Under the pieces are notes generated by a model that made no database searches, was not told the origin of the DNA, and saw only the letters and a list, made by a program, of their open reading frames with translations. From NCBI GenBank assembly GCA_032622095.1, contig CP136061.1, positions 3,102,001 through 3,166,000 on the forward strand: DNA of 64,000 nucleotides, written 5' to 3'. The position numbers and the translations under genes are program-made. Position 1 is the first letter of the stretch. Each line of letters starts with the position of its first letter. Below are positions 1 to 9,960 of the stretch, piece after piece. The DNA comes from Siphonodentalium dalli. Taxonomy: Eukaryota > Mollusca > Scaphopoda > Gadilida > Siphonodentaliidae.

Positions 1-310
1 CCATACCAAATAGAAGCTGAGTAGGCCTGATGGCTCTTGATAGGAAGACATTTTAAGAATTACAATGGCTGGACAAGGTATGTCTCTGGCTCCGCCCTTA
101 TTTGCCCAGGTGACATCATGTTAACACATCTGTACCCATGTCACCCAAGGACCTTCCATACCAATTATAAGCTAAATAGCCCCGACGATTCTTGAGAAGA
201 TGTTTTGAGATTTACTATGAATGGAAAGAGTTAGGTCCCTAACTATACCACTTATTTGACCATGTGGCCCCCATTTGAACAGAACTGAATCCCAGCCACC
301 AAGAAACCAT
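1..310. repeat. Diverged dispersed repeat, two tandem units of about 155 bp
   Basis: Two related units sit head to tail. Each contains a 'cttccataccaa'-like start, a 'gctgagtaggcc' or 'gctaaatagccc' stretch, an 'attcttgagaagatgtttt'-like segment and a 'ttatttgaccatgtgg'-like end. A related sequence lies in the opposite orientation at about 12,540-12,800 (motifs such as 'gaggtcaaatagt' and 'tccatagtaa'). It looks like an old interspersed repeat with no coding signal. The left end is cut by the window edge. Confidence 0.55.
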
Positions 311-700
311 CCACACAAAATATGTCTCCTTCTTTCTCATTCAGTTTCCCATATGTAATTGCCTCATAAAACAGGTATTTAGTTTTACTGGCCTAACTGT
401 CAGATTCCTTGGGAGTTTGTTATCATAAGCTATGGGTCACATATATACAAACTCTTTAACAGGCAGATATGATTAGGGTAGTAATCAAACTAGCTGCCAT
501 TTCAATGAGAGTTTGTTGACACTGCCATTTCATTTATTACTGTATGTGACTTATATATGGTGTTAAGTAAACAGTCTGTGATTGCAGACACCTTCTTAGT
601 ATCTAACAGAGCTCTGAGTATCTGCTAGCTGTTTAAATGTTCTTGGTGCCCATTTGACCTCAGAACACTTACATGTGCATACTAATAAAATTCAACTGTT
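311..700. other. Unassigned intergenic or intronic sequence
   Basis: AT-rich sequence with no ORF, splice-bounded exon, tandem repeat or inverted repeat that I can support. Confidence 0.5.
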
Positions 701-703
701 TGT

Positions 704-1090
704 CCGGGATATAGGCGACCAAACGACTGAACCATCAGCTGAAAATGTCTAAAGAGGCCTAATTTGACCCGGGTATATTATTAGATTGGTCCCGTTGATC
801 TCAGGTGTCATACAAATGGCACTGATTATTAATATATATATATAATGACTGTAGGCGACCAAACGGCCAGGCCATCGGAAGATGTGTACACAGATGACAA
901 TTGACACGGGAAGTGTCGTGGGCTAGGTGCCGTTGACATCATATTTGATAAAGTGACACTATTTATTATGTTTTACTTAGTTTGGCTATATGCGACCAAA
1001 CGGCTGGACAATCGGAGCTGAACAGTTGTACACATTTGTCAATTGACACGGGGAGTGTTATGGTATAGGTACCATCGGTATCAAATGTAT
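704..1090. repeat. Diverged tandem repeat, period about 138 bp, three units
   Basis: The motif 'gcgaccaaacg' recurs at about 714, 854 and 991, spaced 140 and 137 bp. It is followed by a GGCCATCGG-like segment, then 'caattgacacgg' and a GGTRCCGTTGA-like segment. The units are strongly diverged. Similar 'gacccgatgagtgtcatggg' sequence near 18,280 suggests the repeat is part of a wider duplicated block. Confidence 0.6.
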
Positions 1091-1128
1091 TAAAAGGGAA
1101 CTAAGAATTATTTCAATTAAATACTTAA

Positions 1129-1257
1129 GAGATAAACGTACACTATTGAGTTGTACATTCTGGGATTCGAGCAATGAAAAGAGTTTGTGAACGAGCCGGC
1201 AAAATGTTTTCATGCTCGAATCCCAGAATGTACAACGAAACGGGGTACGTTTATCTC
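1129..1257. mobile_element. Hairpin (foldback) element
   Basis: A 24-bp perfect inverted repeat pairs 1,150-1,173 with 1,213-1,236. An outer pair (GAGATAAACGTA at 1,129-1,140 with TACGTTTATCTCC at 1,246-1,258) extends the stem past a small internal bulge. The loop is about 39 bp. The structure resembles a short non-autonomous foldback or MITE. A convincing target-site duplication was not found, so the class is unassigned. Confidence 0.6.
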
Positions 1258-1702
1258 CATTGTGATTCAATCTATCAAGGAATTTGCAAACAAAAACTAT
1301 ATAAAAAGTAACCATTTAGTCATTTTCATGACACGAAGCTAGACTTTCATTTTGCCGTTGTCACCGTGCACAAATCGTTTGGTTTGTTCATTGCGTTACT
1401 CGGAACACTGCTCCGTAACAATTTCACGTGGGTGGGTTGGCTCATAGCGGAGAGGTCGGGTACGCTATGGGCCGAATTCGATTCTATTTTAGTACACGGA
1501 CATGCGCATTTGAAACCCAGTTGCAGTCGAAAACTTTCAACGGTATCTATAGACAACAAAGCGCGGGTGTGCTCGTTTCGCTACTCGGTTCTGCGCACAT
1601 GAAGCGGCCGATGTCGGTGAATCGAAAACTAAAGTTAGCCACTCTCGGCCAATCAGAATTCTTGTTTTTAGTGACAAATAAAAAAAGTTTCTTATCAGCT
1701 TA
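1258..1702. other. Unassigned CpG-richer stretch
   Basis: Between 1,340 and 1,650 the sequence is visibly richer in CG dinucleotides than its surroundings. It holds overlapping open frames of 66-91 codons on both strands, none with a recognisable domain or clear splice boundaries. It includes a CCAAT-type motif (ggccaatcag, about 1,647). It could be an old promoter or a degenerate repeat. I do not support a gene here. Confidence 0.3.
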
Positions 1703-2354
1703 GACGATATGTAGGTACATTGGTACATCTTGGTCACATGACCATGCAGGGAAATATCACGGGATAGGCACCTTTGAGCTCAGATGACTTAAACGGGGGT
1801 ATAATTATGTCATTTAACATAGATAAACAATGCAGAGCGTTTATTATCAGCTCAGAAGCTATATGGGTAAATTTAGCCTACTGTGGTCTTTTGACATTGA
1901 CATCAGATTATTTAAAGAGGCTATAATAATTAGCAATACAGAGCGTTTTCATCCACTTAAACGATAGTGGTAATTTTATAGAGGTAAATTTATCCGAAAC
2001 ATTAACTCCGGTGGCTAGTAATTAATTTAAATGACTTGTTGGGCCCTAATATGTTACATATCCTTACCCGGGCAACGCCGGTTTCCCCAACTTGTGTATA
2101 TAGAAATACAGCGACTTTGTCGAATGTGAGGCGGGCATACTTGAACATATTATTATACTTTGGTGTGTCCTGACCCGCGTTAATGCAATTATCACAGAAA
2201 TTTCACATTCATAATTATGTCACACTAGTATACCACCGGTTCACTATTATTATTCTTCCTTAATCGGTTTCGGCAGAGCCCAGCTTGTTTATGGTATTCA
2301 CACTCCCTATTTTAGATCAGTCTCAATGCTCATTTCTAATTATGTGTTTAGTCA
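1703..2354. repeat. Segmental duplication, copy A (unamplified state)
   Basis: This block is collinear with 18,363-18,750 and 21,004-21,291. Shared landmarks in order are 'gacgatatgtagg', 'cacatgacca', 'cagagcgttt' or 'aagagcgttt', 'atttatccgaaaca', 'atgacttgttg', 'gccctaatatg', then 'cagcgactttgtcga', 'gtgaggcgggcata' and 'tcttccttaatc'. Copy A lacks the 2.25-kb element that splits copy B. It ends at 2,314-2,354 with a single partial match to the 88-bp satellite monomer. Confidence 0.85.
2314..2354 (+). repeat. Solitary partial 88-bp satellite monomer (candidate seed)
   Basis: The stretch contains 'tctcaatgctcatttct' then 'attatgtgtttagtca', matching about 40 bp of the satellite unit ('cctcaatgttcacttct', 'attatgtgtttagtcg'). 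It lies exactly where copy B of the duplication runs into the array. After 2,354 similarity to the unit is lost, and no second unit follows. Confidence 0.75.
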
Positions 2355-2514
2355 GGCAATACTCACACGCTTGACTACCAAAAGATAACATATCGGGGTT
2401 CACGATATGATGGCTATTGGCATACAATCGCGACCACGGGAGGCACGTGATGTTCGATTGAATATCAGAATGTTGGGTATCATATAATACCATATCCCAT
2501 AATATGTCAAATAT

Positions 2515-2715
2515 AGCGAAATATCGAAATATAAAATAAAAGCGAAATAGGAAAATACATCGAAAATCGAAATAGGAAAATACAGCGAAATAGCGAAATA
2601 GCGAAATAGAACGAAAACTCGAAATAGGAACATACAACGAAATATCGAAATAGGGAGAAATATAGAACGAAATATATAAATATGAAATTATTTTTATAAA
2701 CGAAATAACGGAGAT
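2515..2715. repeat. Degenerate (CGAAATA)n-like simple repeat
   Basis: Dense runs of 'cgaaata', 'cgaaatagg' and 'gaaatat' variants with irregular 7-12 bp spacing. It produces aromatic-rich open frames on the minus strand (F, Y, I, S) that are composition artefacts. Confidence 0.7.
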
Positions 2716-2806
2716 ATTTGAAAAGGTGTCTTTGACGAAATAACGGACATATTTGGAGAAGTGTTTTAAAGAGACATTAAATGACTTCATGTTTGATCCA
2801 TTTTAG

Positions 2807-3112
2807 GCGACATTCGGTTAGTTGGTGGGAATAGTACAGCATCTGGTCGAGTTGAAGTGTATAGGGACGGTCGATGGGGAACGGTGTGCAACAACGGATG
2901 GGATAACACTGACGCAACTGTGGTGTGCAGGACACTTGGTTTCCGAGGGGGGATCGCCAGAAGTTCAGTAAGCTATGAACAAGGGACGGGAACTATCTGG
3001 CTGGACGAAGTCACATGCGTTGGAAATGAGAATTCATTATGGAATTGCACTCACAACGGATGGGGAAAAAATAGCTGTCAACACACCCAGGACGCTGGGG
3101 TGGAATGTCCGG
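2807..3112 (+). CDS. SRCR-domain exon 1 (partial gene, internal exon)
   Basis: This is one complete scavenger-receptor cysteine-rich domain in a single 306-bp exon. Such domains form extracellular ligand-binding modules of secreted or membrane receptors. An acceptor (ttttag) ends at 2,806 and a consensus donor (GTAAGT) starts at 3,113. Two bases precede the first full codon and one follows the last, so both introns are phase 1. The translation opens with IRLVGG, then SGRVEVY, WGTVC, VVC..LGF, IWLDEV.C, LWNC and ends DAGVEC. Six cysteines are present. The residues where eight-cysteine (group B) domains carry C1 and C4 are Ala (before SGRVEV) and Phe (LGF), which is the group A pattern. Group A domains usually span two exons, so a single exon is the group B-like arrangement. 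An N-glycosylation sequon (WNCT) is visible. No upstream exon or start codon was recognised. Confidence 0.93.
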
Positions 3113-3118
3113 GTAAGT

Positions 3119-4655
3119 CAACGATGGGTCACCAGAGTCTCTAGAAGCAGCTATGAAAGTACTTGATAACTATAAATATGTATCGGGTCTAACAATTAAC
3201 TATGACAAAACACACGCAGTGTGGATTGGTACACAGGCAGACAGCACGGGACAGATATGTGACCGATGGAAATTAAACTGGAATCCAGAAACCTTTAAAA
3301 TACTTGGTATAGAATTTAATCATGACACTAAACGTATGATTGACATACATTTTACAAACGGGCTTATGCAATTAAAGAGCATACTAGCAATGTGGAGTAA
3401 CTGTTCTCGGTAAAATAACTGTTGTCAAATCGCTAGCTATTTCAAAATTAGTACACCTGTTCATTGCACTACCGAATCCCACAGATGAATATATAAACAA
3501 ATTAAATAAACTGCTCTTTGGTTTCATTTGGAACCAAGGTCCAGATAGAATAAGTAGAAAACTGCTCACTCAGAACTATGCTTCTGGTGGGTGTAAAATG
3601 ATTGATATTAAGACTTTCATAAAGTATATAAAGATATCATGGGTTTAGCGAGCTATCACACAACGGGCTTCCTGGGTTACAGTTTTCGAACACTCTTGTA
3701 GTATATTTTGTAATAGTTGGTATCTAATGTCATCTACAATTTAAAAAAAACAATCTAAAACACTTGATAACAATTTCTGGAAAGATGTAGTAAATACCTG
3801 GATTCTGTTCTGTGACAAACTAGAACCGGTGAGTCAATGTCATCTCCTCACTACACCTTTGGTAGGATTCGCGGATACGGTAAAACTGGTGAAGCCACGA
3901 TTGAAACTGTTATTGACTGATAAGCTTATATACATATTCGATTTCCAAGACAATTTAGGAAAGTACCTGTCACATGAAGAATTTAACGCTCTACATAAAA
4001 CAAACATCGACTTTCTAACTTTTAACGGAATTGTAAACTCAATCAAGAAAATAGAAAAATTTTTAAGTAAAAGCGACAGGGTTTTGCGCCCTCATATACC
4101 ATTTCAATTAATAAATTTACTTGCTCCGAACAGTGCTAAATCCACGTATAAAACAATGTTACCAATTGAATCACCACATAAACAAATAAGTAAATGGGAA
4201 CGAAATTTGAAGCGAACATATAATGTCGAGTTCTGGACTGAAGTATATAGATGCCAATTTATTTACGTCACCGATACCAAACTTAAGTGGTTCCAATACC
4301 GAATAAATACACATATCATCGGTACAATCAACTTTTGAAAAAAATGAAAATATCTGACGACGACTCATGTACCATCTGTAAATCTAGTACTGAATCGATC
4401 ATTCACATTTTCAGAGAATGTTCAAACATACAATATTTTTGGAATACGGTCGAAAATTGGGTATTTCACAATACGAGTACTAGATTACAACTCACACGTG
4501 AAACTGCAATATTTAGCAGCCGCCCTGGAAAATATACTAGTCCTTGGATAATATTCCTTCTTATCTTTGTTAGATATCACATTTATAGATCAAAGGTGAA
4601 TAACTATATGCCAAACCACACCGGACTTAAACAAGAAATTCAATTAATTGAGTAA
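3119..4655 (+). pseudogene. 5'-truncated, decayed non-LTR (LINE) retrotransposon ORF2 3' part
   Basis: The remnant begins by 3,135 with residues typical of the reverse-transcriptase region of L1/Tx1-like LINEs (SGLTINYDKTHAVWIG near 3,185-3,232). It continues through a KSLAISKLVHLF..LPNP segment, an FGFIWNQGPDRISRK segment (about 3,517-3,560), and a C-terminal zinc-knuckle-like C-x2-C-x8-H-x4-C at about 4,368-4,421. The coding frame is broken: it shifts near 3,400, meets an in-frame TAG at 3,646, is disrupted between about 3,650 and 3,760, and shifts again near 4,320. The final stop is at 4,653-4,655. Endonuclease and catalytic RT motifs are absent, consistent with 5' truncation at target-primed insertion. 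It lies in the same orientation as the SRCR exon, starting at most 22 bp past its donor. The 3' UTR end was not defined. Clade assignment is tentative. Confidence 0.85.
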
Positions 4656-4974
4656 AAACACCCACTGTCCCGAGTGGTATTGATAAGCTATTGGAGGGTC
4701 TTCCACTTCGCATGCAAAATAGCAAAATATTATTAATTGATGACTGATGTACATGTACAGTACACACATAGTAATAACAATTAACGTTATGATTTGAAAC
4801 TAACCATGATAGGATATTGACAGTAAGGTGGTATTAACTACTACGAGTGGTATTAGTAATAATAGTACCATTCTAGCATAATATATGTGTACATGATGTA
4901 TGGGAAATATTAAAGGACAAAACAATAGTTACAATACAATTAGAATTTTTTTTTTAATTAATCGCAAGAAGAGC
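4656..4974. other. Unassigned, probably LINE 3' tail and intron
   Basis: AT-rich sequence. A T-rich run (about 4,949-4,958) and A-rich patches are present, but I cannot fix a poly-A end or target-site duplication for the LINE. Confidence 0.4.
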
Positions 4975-5445
4975 TAATTGTGCTTAAGCACAATAAGGGA
5001 ATCTCTATTGTGCTTAAGCGCAATGAGGATATATTTAACTGTGCTTAAGCGCAATAATGGAATTTACAAATTGCGCTTATATAATAAAACCCAATAAGGA
5101 ATCTCTTAATAAGGAATATATTATATATAGTACATAAACTCCCTATAATTCAGGTGGTGTAGTCCATCTCCATGGTACAATGGGTGGAACAAATATAGGA
5201 TTATTCTACTATTTGCACAAGGGTGATCTAATGAGAGATATTAATTGCGCTTAAGTGCAATATTGATGTAATTTCGCTTACGTGTAATAAGGAATGTCTT
5301 ATTACACTTAAGCGCAATAAGAATATTCCTTATTGCACAGGAATATCACATTGTGCTTAAGCGCAATAAGGTATCTCTAACTGCGCTTAAGCACAATAAC
5401 TGAAGGAATATTCTTATTGGGCTTGAGCTCAATTAGAGATTCCTT
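4975..5445. repeat. Cluster of 18-bp palindromes (ATTGCGCTTAAGCGCAAT-like)
   Basis: About ten copies of an imperfect palindrome built on GCTTAAGC, usually extended by 'aagg', occur at about 4,978, 5,010, 5,040, 5,069, 5,243, 5,271, 5,299, 5,350, 5,380 and 5,415. Spacing is irregular (roughly 28-50 bp, with a gap of about 170 bp after 5,085). Variants change paired bases on both sides in several copies (for example GTGCTTAAGCAC). A second cluster is at 36,262-36,352. This is not a simple tandem array, because the spacer lengths vary. Confidence 0.8.
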
Positions 5446-5887
5446 AAGTTATTGCAGTTAATCGAAATTGTCTATTAAATGTCAAGTTGGTTTCCCATAG
5501 AGATCATCAACGATGTCTATGCGCAAGGGACCTACGCCAGTCTTCTCTGTTGGGATTCCAATTGTTGGCTTATTAAATATGCACATATGCTTAAGATACA
5601 GTCGTGCGCGAAGCGTGCTCCCGTAGGTCGGGTTTTGTATCCCAGTGAATTAAAATATCATTGAAATAATCGGTCCCCCCCATCCAATAAACATCCATAT
5701 ATTGAATATACATGTTTTTGGAGCAGAATTAGATAGTCCATATTGGACGCCATCATGGAATTTAATTTTTTTATTTAATTTTCACACATAGTTATTAGTT
5801 ATGTGGATGGCGTTTTCATTAAACATCACACCCGTATATTGATTATGTGGATAGAGTTATCATTAAACCTCACATCCTTATATTGGT

Positions 5888-6020
5888 TACAGTAATGCCC
5901 AAAGTAATTGACCACTTAACCAGAGCAGAATTATTGGTAATTTTTCAGGATTTAAAATCCTGAAAAATTACCCATAATTCTGCTGTGGTTAAGTGGTCAA
6001 TTACTTTGGACATTACTGTA
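5888..6020. mobile_element. Palindromic mariner-like MITE, copy 1
   Basis: A near-perfect 133-bp palindrome from TACAGTAATG to CATTACTGTA, with flanking TA dinucleotides as expected for a Tc1/mariner target-site duplication. The centre is TCAGGATTTAAAATCCTGA. It interrupts a short repeat ('cctcacatccttatattggtta') that resumes after it. Confidence 0.85.
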
Positions 6021-6296
6021 TGTGGATGGAGTTATCATTACACCTCACATCCTTATATTGGTTAGGTTATGTAGATGTGAGTTATCATTAAACCTCACAT
6101 CAGTGTGTTGGGGATTTTGGACCTTGACTTGGGACCTTTGGTTTTTAACGCAACAAATGCGAGTACACCTTATACACAAGTTTCTTGGATAAGATGAGTT
6201 TGAAGCCTGCTTACATTTCGAAATGTTGTCAGTTTTGTATTGTCTGCAGCAGAACTCGGCATGTTGAAGCAAAAGTTACAAGAGATAAAATATGTA

Positions 6297-7140
6297 CGTA
6301 ACGAGACTATAATACAAATGAAAAAATAAATTGAGGGAGGAGTGGGCGATACAGGGAACTAAGGGTTGAACCGATATAAATGTGTAGAGCGATAACGACC
6401 AATGTTGACATATCATGCATCTCAACTCTACTGTTGCAACAAGGCTATAAAATGGGGGGGGGGGGTTGTAATAATCTTCGTTATCTCTATATAGTGCCAG
6501 AATAGTCATTTATGGACTTCTATAGTGGTACAATGCAAATTGGAATCAAATGATAAAAATATGTATGTAACACAACTACGGTATACCGATGAAAATAATT
6601 TAGGCCGGGTTTAGATGTTGGGTTGGTTAAATAGACTCGGAGAAAAAGGGGAACGATGAACTGACATAAATTAGTAGAGCGATAGCGATCAATGTTGCCA
6701 TGTGATGCATCGCGACTGTACTGTAGCGGCAATGATATAAAATTGGGGGGGGGGGGGTCTGAAATTATCTCTTACTCTATAGATGGCACCAGGATTATAT
6801 AGAAAGGAATAGCAATTGATATACGTATACCGTATACTATAGTAATACCATAGACATATAAGTAAAATTATCACGTGATAAAATATTACGTAACTTGACT
6901 ATAGCGATGAAAAAAAAAAAAATTGGACCGGGATTAGAGGTTCGGTTGGTTATATGTGGATAATTGGATATGGAACTCATACCGATGAGACGATAAAAAT
7001 TAGTGGAGCAATAAAGACCAATGTTGACACTTAGTGAGGCTACATGGGGGTTGATACGATAGACCAAAATAAATTTGTCGGGTGATAATGACCAATGTTG
7101 ACGTATAAAGTAACGCGACTGTACTGTCGCACAATTATCA
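6297..7140. repeat. Three diverged tandem units of about 250-320 bp inside left arm
   Basis: Units begin near 6,297, 6,565 and 6,885. Each carries 'gactata'-like, 'gatgaaaa', 'ggttggtta', 'agagcgata' and 'gaccaatgttgac' motifs. Two units end in poly-G runs of about 12 (6,454-6,465) and 13 (6,745-6,757). The reverse complement of the set lies in the right arm at about 10,680-11,400 with shorter homopolymers. Confidence 0.7.
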
Positions 7141-7219
7141 GGTAGAACCTGTCAAATATGGACTCTGTTGGTCAATATGGAACAGCTCAGAAAACATTCG
7201 CAGGGCCCTAAAATTTATT

Positions 7220-7745
7220 ATTTAACATGGGATCTGCCATTAAAATTGATTTATGTCGATAAAATTCTTATTTTTCAAAATTTTAAGCTGAGACTTGGTG
7301 TGTCTGTGTGGAATACTTATATATTCCTAAAATGACAGGGTACAGCACGTAATTATTTTTTAGATGGAAGAAATTAATTTTTTTCGATGATAAATTTTAA
7401 CATGGGATTTGCTATTCAAATCGATTTATGTCGATAAAACTCTTATTTTTCAAAATTTTAAGCTGAGACTTGGTGTGTCAGCGTGGAATACCTATATATT
7501 CCTAAAATGACAGGGTACAGCACGTAATTATTTTTTAGAGGGAAGAAATTATTTTTTTTCAATGATAAATTTTAACACGGGATTTTCCCATTCAAATCGA
7601 TTTATGTCGATAAAACTGTTATTTTTCAAAATTTTAAGCTGAGACTGATGTATGTCTGCGTGGAATACTTATATATTCCTAAAATGACAGGGTCCAGCAC
7701 GTAATTATCTTTTAGATGGAAGAAATTGATTTGTTTCCATGATAA
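7220..7745. repeat. Three tandem units of about 175 bp inside left arm
   Basis: The motif 'ttttaagctgagact' recurs at 7,281, 7,456 and 7,632 (175 and 176 bp apart). Each is followed by 'atatattcctaaaatgacag' and 'agcacgtaattat'. The right arm carries only two reverse-complement units (about 10,258-10,575), so copy number changed after the arms separated. Confidence 0.85.
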
Positions 7746-7945
7746 AAATCGAGCGTCTACTGTGCCGCAGGCAGTGTGCGCTCAAAATGTAAACAACTTT
7801 CTCAAGTGTCGTTTTGGTCAACATATCGCTTTCTCGACGGGGAGATCTGATCCGAATAATAGCTAAGATGTATTTAGATAGAATTATTGAAAGAATTTGA
7901 CCGATTATTGTGCATTTTGACTCGAGAATCGAGTGGAGAATACGT

Positions 7946-8715
7946 TTAGTCAAACACGCGAATTCTGCCAATTGCAGTTGCAGACGAGCGCTGTCAGAAT
8001 CAGATAATACAGATTGACAACAAATGCAGGCCTGAAATTCACCTTTTTGGGAGGTAAATCCCACTTATTAGATATCAAAACAATCCTTCCTAAGCACATT
8101 CCACAAGTTGCTAATATCTTAGGACACAATAACAGTCAAAATGAATGAATTTAAATCACGATTCCGAGACGAAGCGAGACATGTACTGTGTACGATTTTT
8201 GACTCATTTTGAGTCGCCTTGTTTTCGATGACGTCATTTGCGTTGCCCAACAACCTTAACCCTTTCCAATTCCAGCGGCATTTCAATTGGTTGAAATTAA
8301 AAATTTCTCAAGTTCTAGCTCAACCTGAATCTAGTTACCCAATTGGTAGAATTACTTTAGCAGTACAATTTAGTTTTATCAATTATAACTATAATTTTAT
8401 TGACGATATGAGCTCAACATCATAATATGAAACTGTTTATGGCGGTGTTATCCAAACGTGTGCTTTGATAATGGTTATAATTTTATTTTGCGATCTTGTA
8501 TAACATAGCTACAGAAAACACTAAAGAATCAAGGAATTGCCCTTTGGTAACTTTCAATGACTTGTCCAAATAATTTTATAAGATTACCCATGGTGTTATA
8601 TTACGAAAACTCCATCATTACGGAATCAGTCGTTTGGCCAATGAATGGTTCCAATATTACTCACCAATAGTCCATTTCAATGGTTTGATATACATCAACG
8701 ATAAACACAGGGCAC
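7946..8715. other. Unassigned loop sequence
   Basis: This is the inner side of the left arm and the first part of the loop. An open frame on the minus strand that crosses the arm boundary (7,705-8,064) has no recognisable domain. Nothing else is supported. Confidence 0.45.
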
Positions 8716-8718
8716 AGA

Positions 8719-9006
8719 CATAACATTGAATTAGTGTATTATGCAGACAGTAACCTGCACGACGGTATACGCCGGGCATCAACATTGAATTTATTATATT
8801 ATGCAGACAGTACTGCAAGGATGTACATCGATATACGCCGGGCATCACCATTGCATTTGTTATATTATTCAGACAGTACTGCAAGAATGTACCTCTATAT
8901 ACACCGGGCATCAACATTGAATGTAATAGATTATGCAGACAGTAACTCTATACATCGATATACACCGGGCATCAACATTGAATTTAATATATTAAGCAGA
9001 CAGTAA
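8719..9006. repeat. Tandem repeat, period about 66 bp, 4.5 units
   Basis: 'cattgaa' or 'cattgca' recurs at 8,724, 8,783, 8,849, 8,915 and 8,976 (spacing 59, 66, 66, 61). Each is followed by 'cagacagta' and a 'cgggcatca' block. The 66-bp period is a multiple of three, so repetitive open frames appear on both strands. The last unit ends about 80 bp before the second SRCR exon. Confidence 0.88.
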
Positions 9007-9087
9007 TGGTGCACATCGGTTCACATGAGGTAGTAACTGCGACACATCGAGTGACATCGACCAATTGACGTGTTTTATCAGTTTCAG

Positions 9088-9384
9088 AAAACATTCGACT
9101 GGTTGGTGGATCAATAATAACATCCGGTCGAGTTGAGGTGTATATGAACGGTCAATGGGGAACAGTGTGCATCTTTGGATGGGATGACTCTGATGCAGCT
9201 GTCGTGTGCAAGATGCTGGGATTTCGAGGAGGCATCGCCATCGGGTCAACAGCCTACGGACCGGGGACGGGACCTATCTGGATGAGTTCCGTCGCATGTA
9301 CCGGGGAGGAGGCTGCAATATGGAATTGCTCCCATACGCGTTACAACTGTGGACACTCGTACGACGCTGGAGTTGAATGTCAGG
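9088..9384 (+). CDS. SRCR-domain exon 2 (partial gene, internal exon)
   Basis: This is a second single-exon SRCR domain, 297 bp. A good pyrimidine-rich acceptor (tttatcagtttcag) ends at 9,087 and a donor (GTGAGT) starts at 9,385. Two bases precede the first full codon and one follows the last, giving phase 1 at both ends, the same as the exon at 2,807. The translation runs IRLVGG, SGRVEVYMNGQWGTVC, GWDDSDAAVVCKMLGF, IW..SVAC, IWNCSH and DAGVEC. It has the same six cysteines as the first domain, with Thr and Phe at the group B C1 and C4 positions. A sequon (NCS) is at the same place. The shared phase, strand, cysteine pattern and GFRGGIA segment argue that the two are neighbouring exons of one tandem-SRCR gene, or a recent exon duplication. 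The exon lies inside the loop of the giant inverted repeat, 66-bp repeats upstream and 244-bp repeats downstream. Confidence 0.93.
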
Positions 9385-9510
9385 GTGAGTATTATGTGTC
9401 GGTTGGACATAAGCTTGTATGTGTTATCACGCCACATGTGGTGTATCTAGTTTCTGTGATTTTGATATTGTGTGGTGGACAGGGCGAATGTATTCTTGGA
9501 GATTGTTTAT

Positions 9511-9960
9511 ACCTTACTCAATCGTACCAATAGAATCACGTATATGCTGAAATTGCAAAGTTAACGGCACCGGTGTATAATACGTTTTTGAAAATATGAT
9601 AAATCGTATCCATAGGGTCAGGACAGGCTGAAATTGTAAACTTAAAGTCACCGGTGTAATAATATGTTGATGAAAATATAAATACTCTGATAGCCTGAAA
9701 ATAATATATCACCTATTTGGAGCCCCTGGTGTATTTTTATATATTTGTATTTGTACCTTACTCAATCGTACCGATAGAATCACGTATATGCTTAAATTGT
9801 AACGTTAACGCCACCGGTGTACAATATGTTTTTGAAAATGTGATAAATCGTATCGATAGAGTCAGGACAGGCTGAAATTGTAAACTTAAAGTCACTTGTT
9901 GTTGAAAATATAAATAATCTGATAGACTGAAAATAATGTGTAACCCATTGGGAACCCATA
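9511..9960. repeat. Direct duplication, period 244 bp
   Basis: 'accttactcaatcgtacc' occurs at 9,511 and 9,755, followed in both copies by 'gatagaatcacgtatatgct' or a near variant, 'caccggtgta', 'gataaatcgtatc' and 'gtcaggacaggctgaaattg'. The second copy is shorter. The sequence 'gctgaaattgtaaacttaaa' also recurs within units. Confidence 0.85.

Larger units (their letters stand above)
5520..7945 (+). repeat. Left arm of giant inverted repeat
   Basis: The arm is reverse-complementary to about 10,025-12,425. Landmarks are 'gcgcaagggacc' (5,521) with 'ggtcccttgcgc' (12,421), 'ccatcatggaattta' (5,750) with 'aaattccatgatgg' (12,205), 'acctttggttttt' (6,136) with the reverse at about 11,575, and 'cagctcagaaaacatt' (7,184) with 'aatgttttctgagctg' (10,598). 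Inside the arm are short repeats (5,790-6,110), a mariner-like MITE, three diverged units of about 250-320 bp (6,297-7,140) with poly-G runs, and three units of about 175 bp (7,220-7,740). The arms differ by many substitutions and by repeat copy number, so this is not a recent fold-over. Confidence 0.88.

Noticed and set aside
1366-1703. Overlapping open frames of 66-91 codons as a gene or exon
   Set aside because: No domain, no convincing splice sites, and comparable open frames on both strands.
2323-2790. 155-codon minus-strand open frame rich in F, Y, I and S
   Set aside because: It is a by-product of the (CGAAATA)n simple repeat and overlaps the satellite-like stretch. No domain.
8219-8425. 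68-codon open frame in the loop as a third exon of the SRCR gene
   Set aside because: No cysteine pattern or SRCR similarity and no clear splice boundaries.
8657-9006. Repetitive open frames on both strands
   Set aside because: Both come from the ~66-bp tandem repeat, whose period is a multiple of three.
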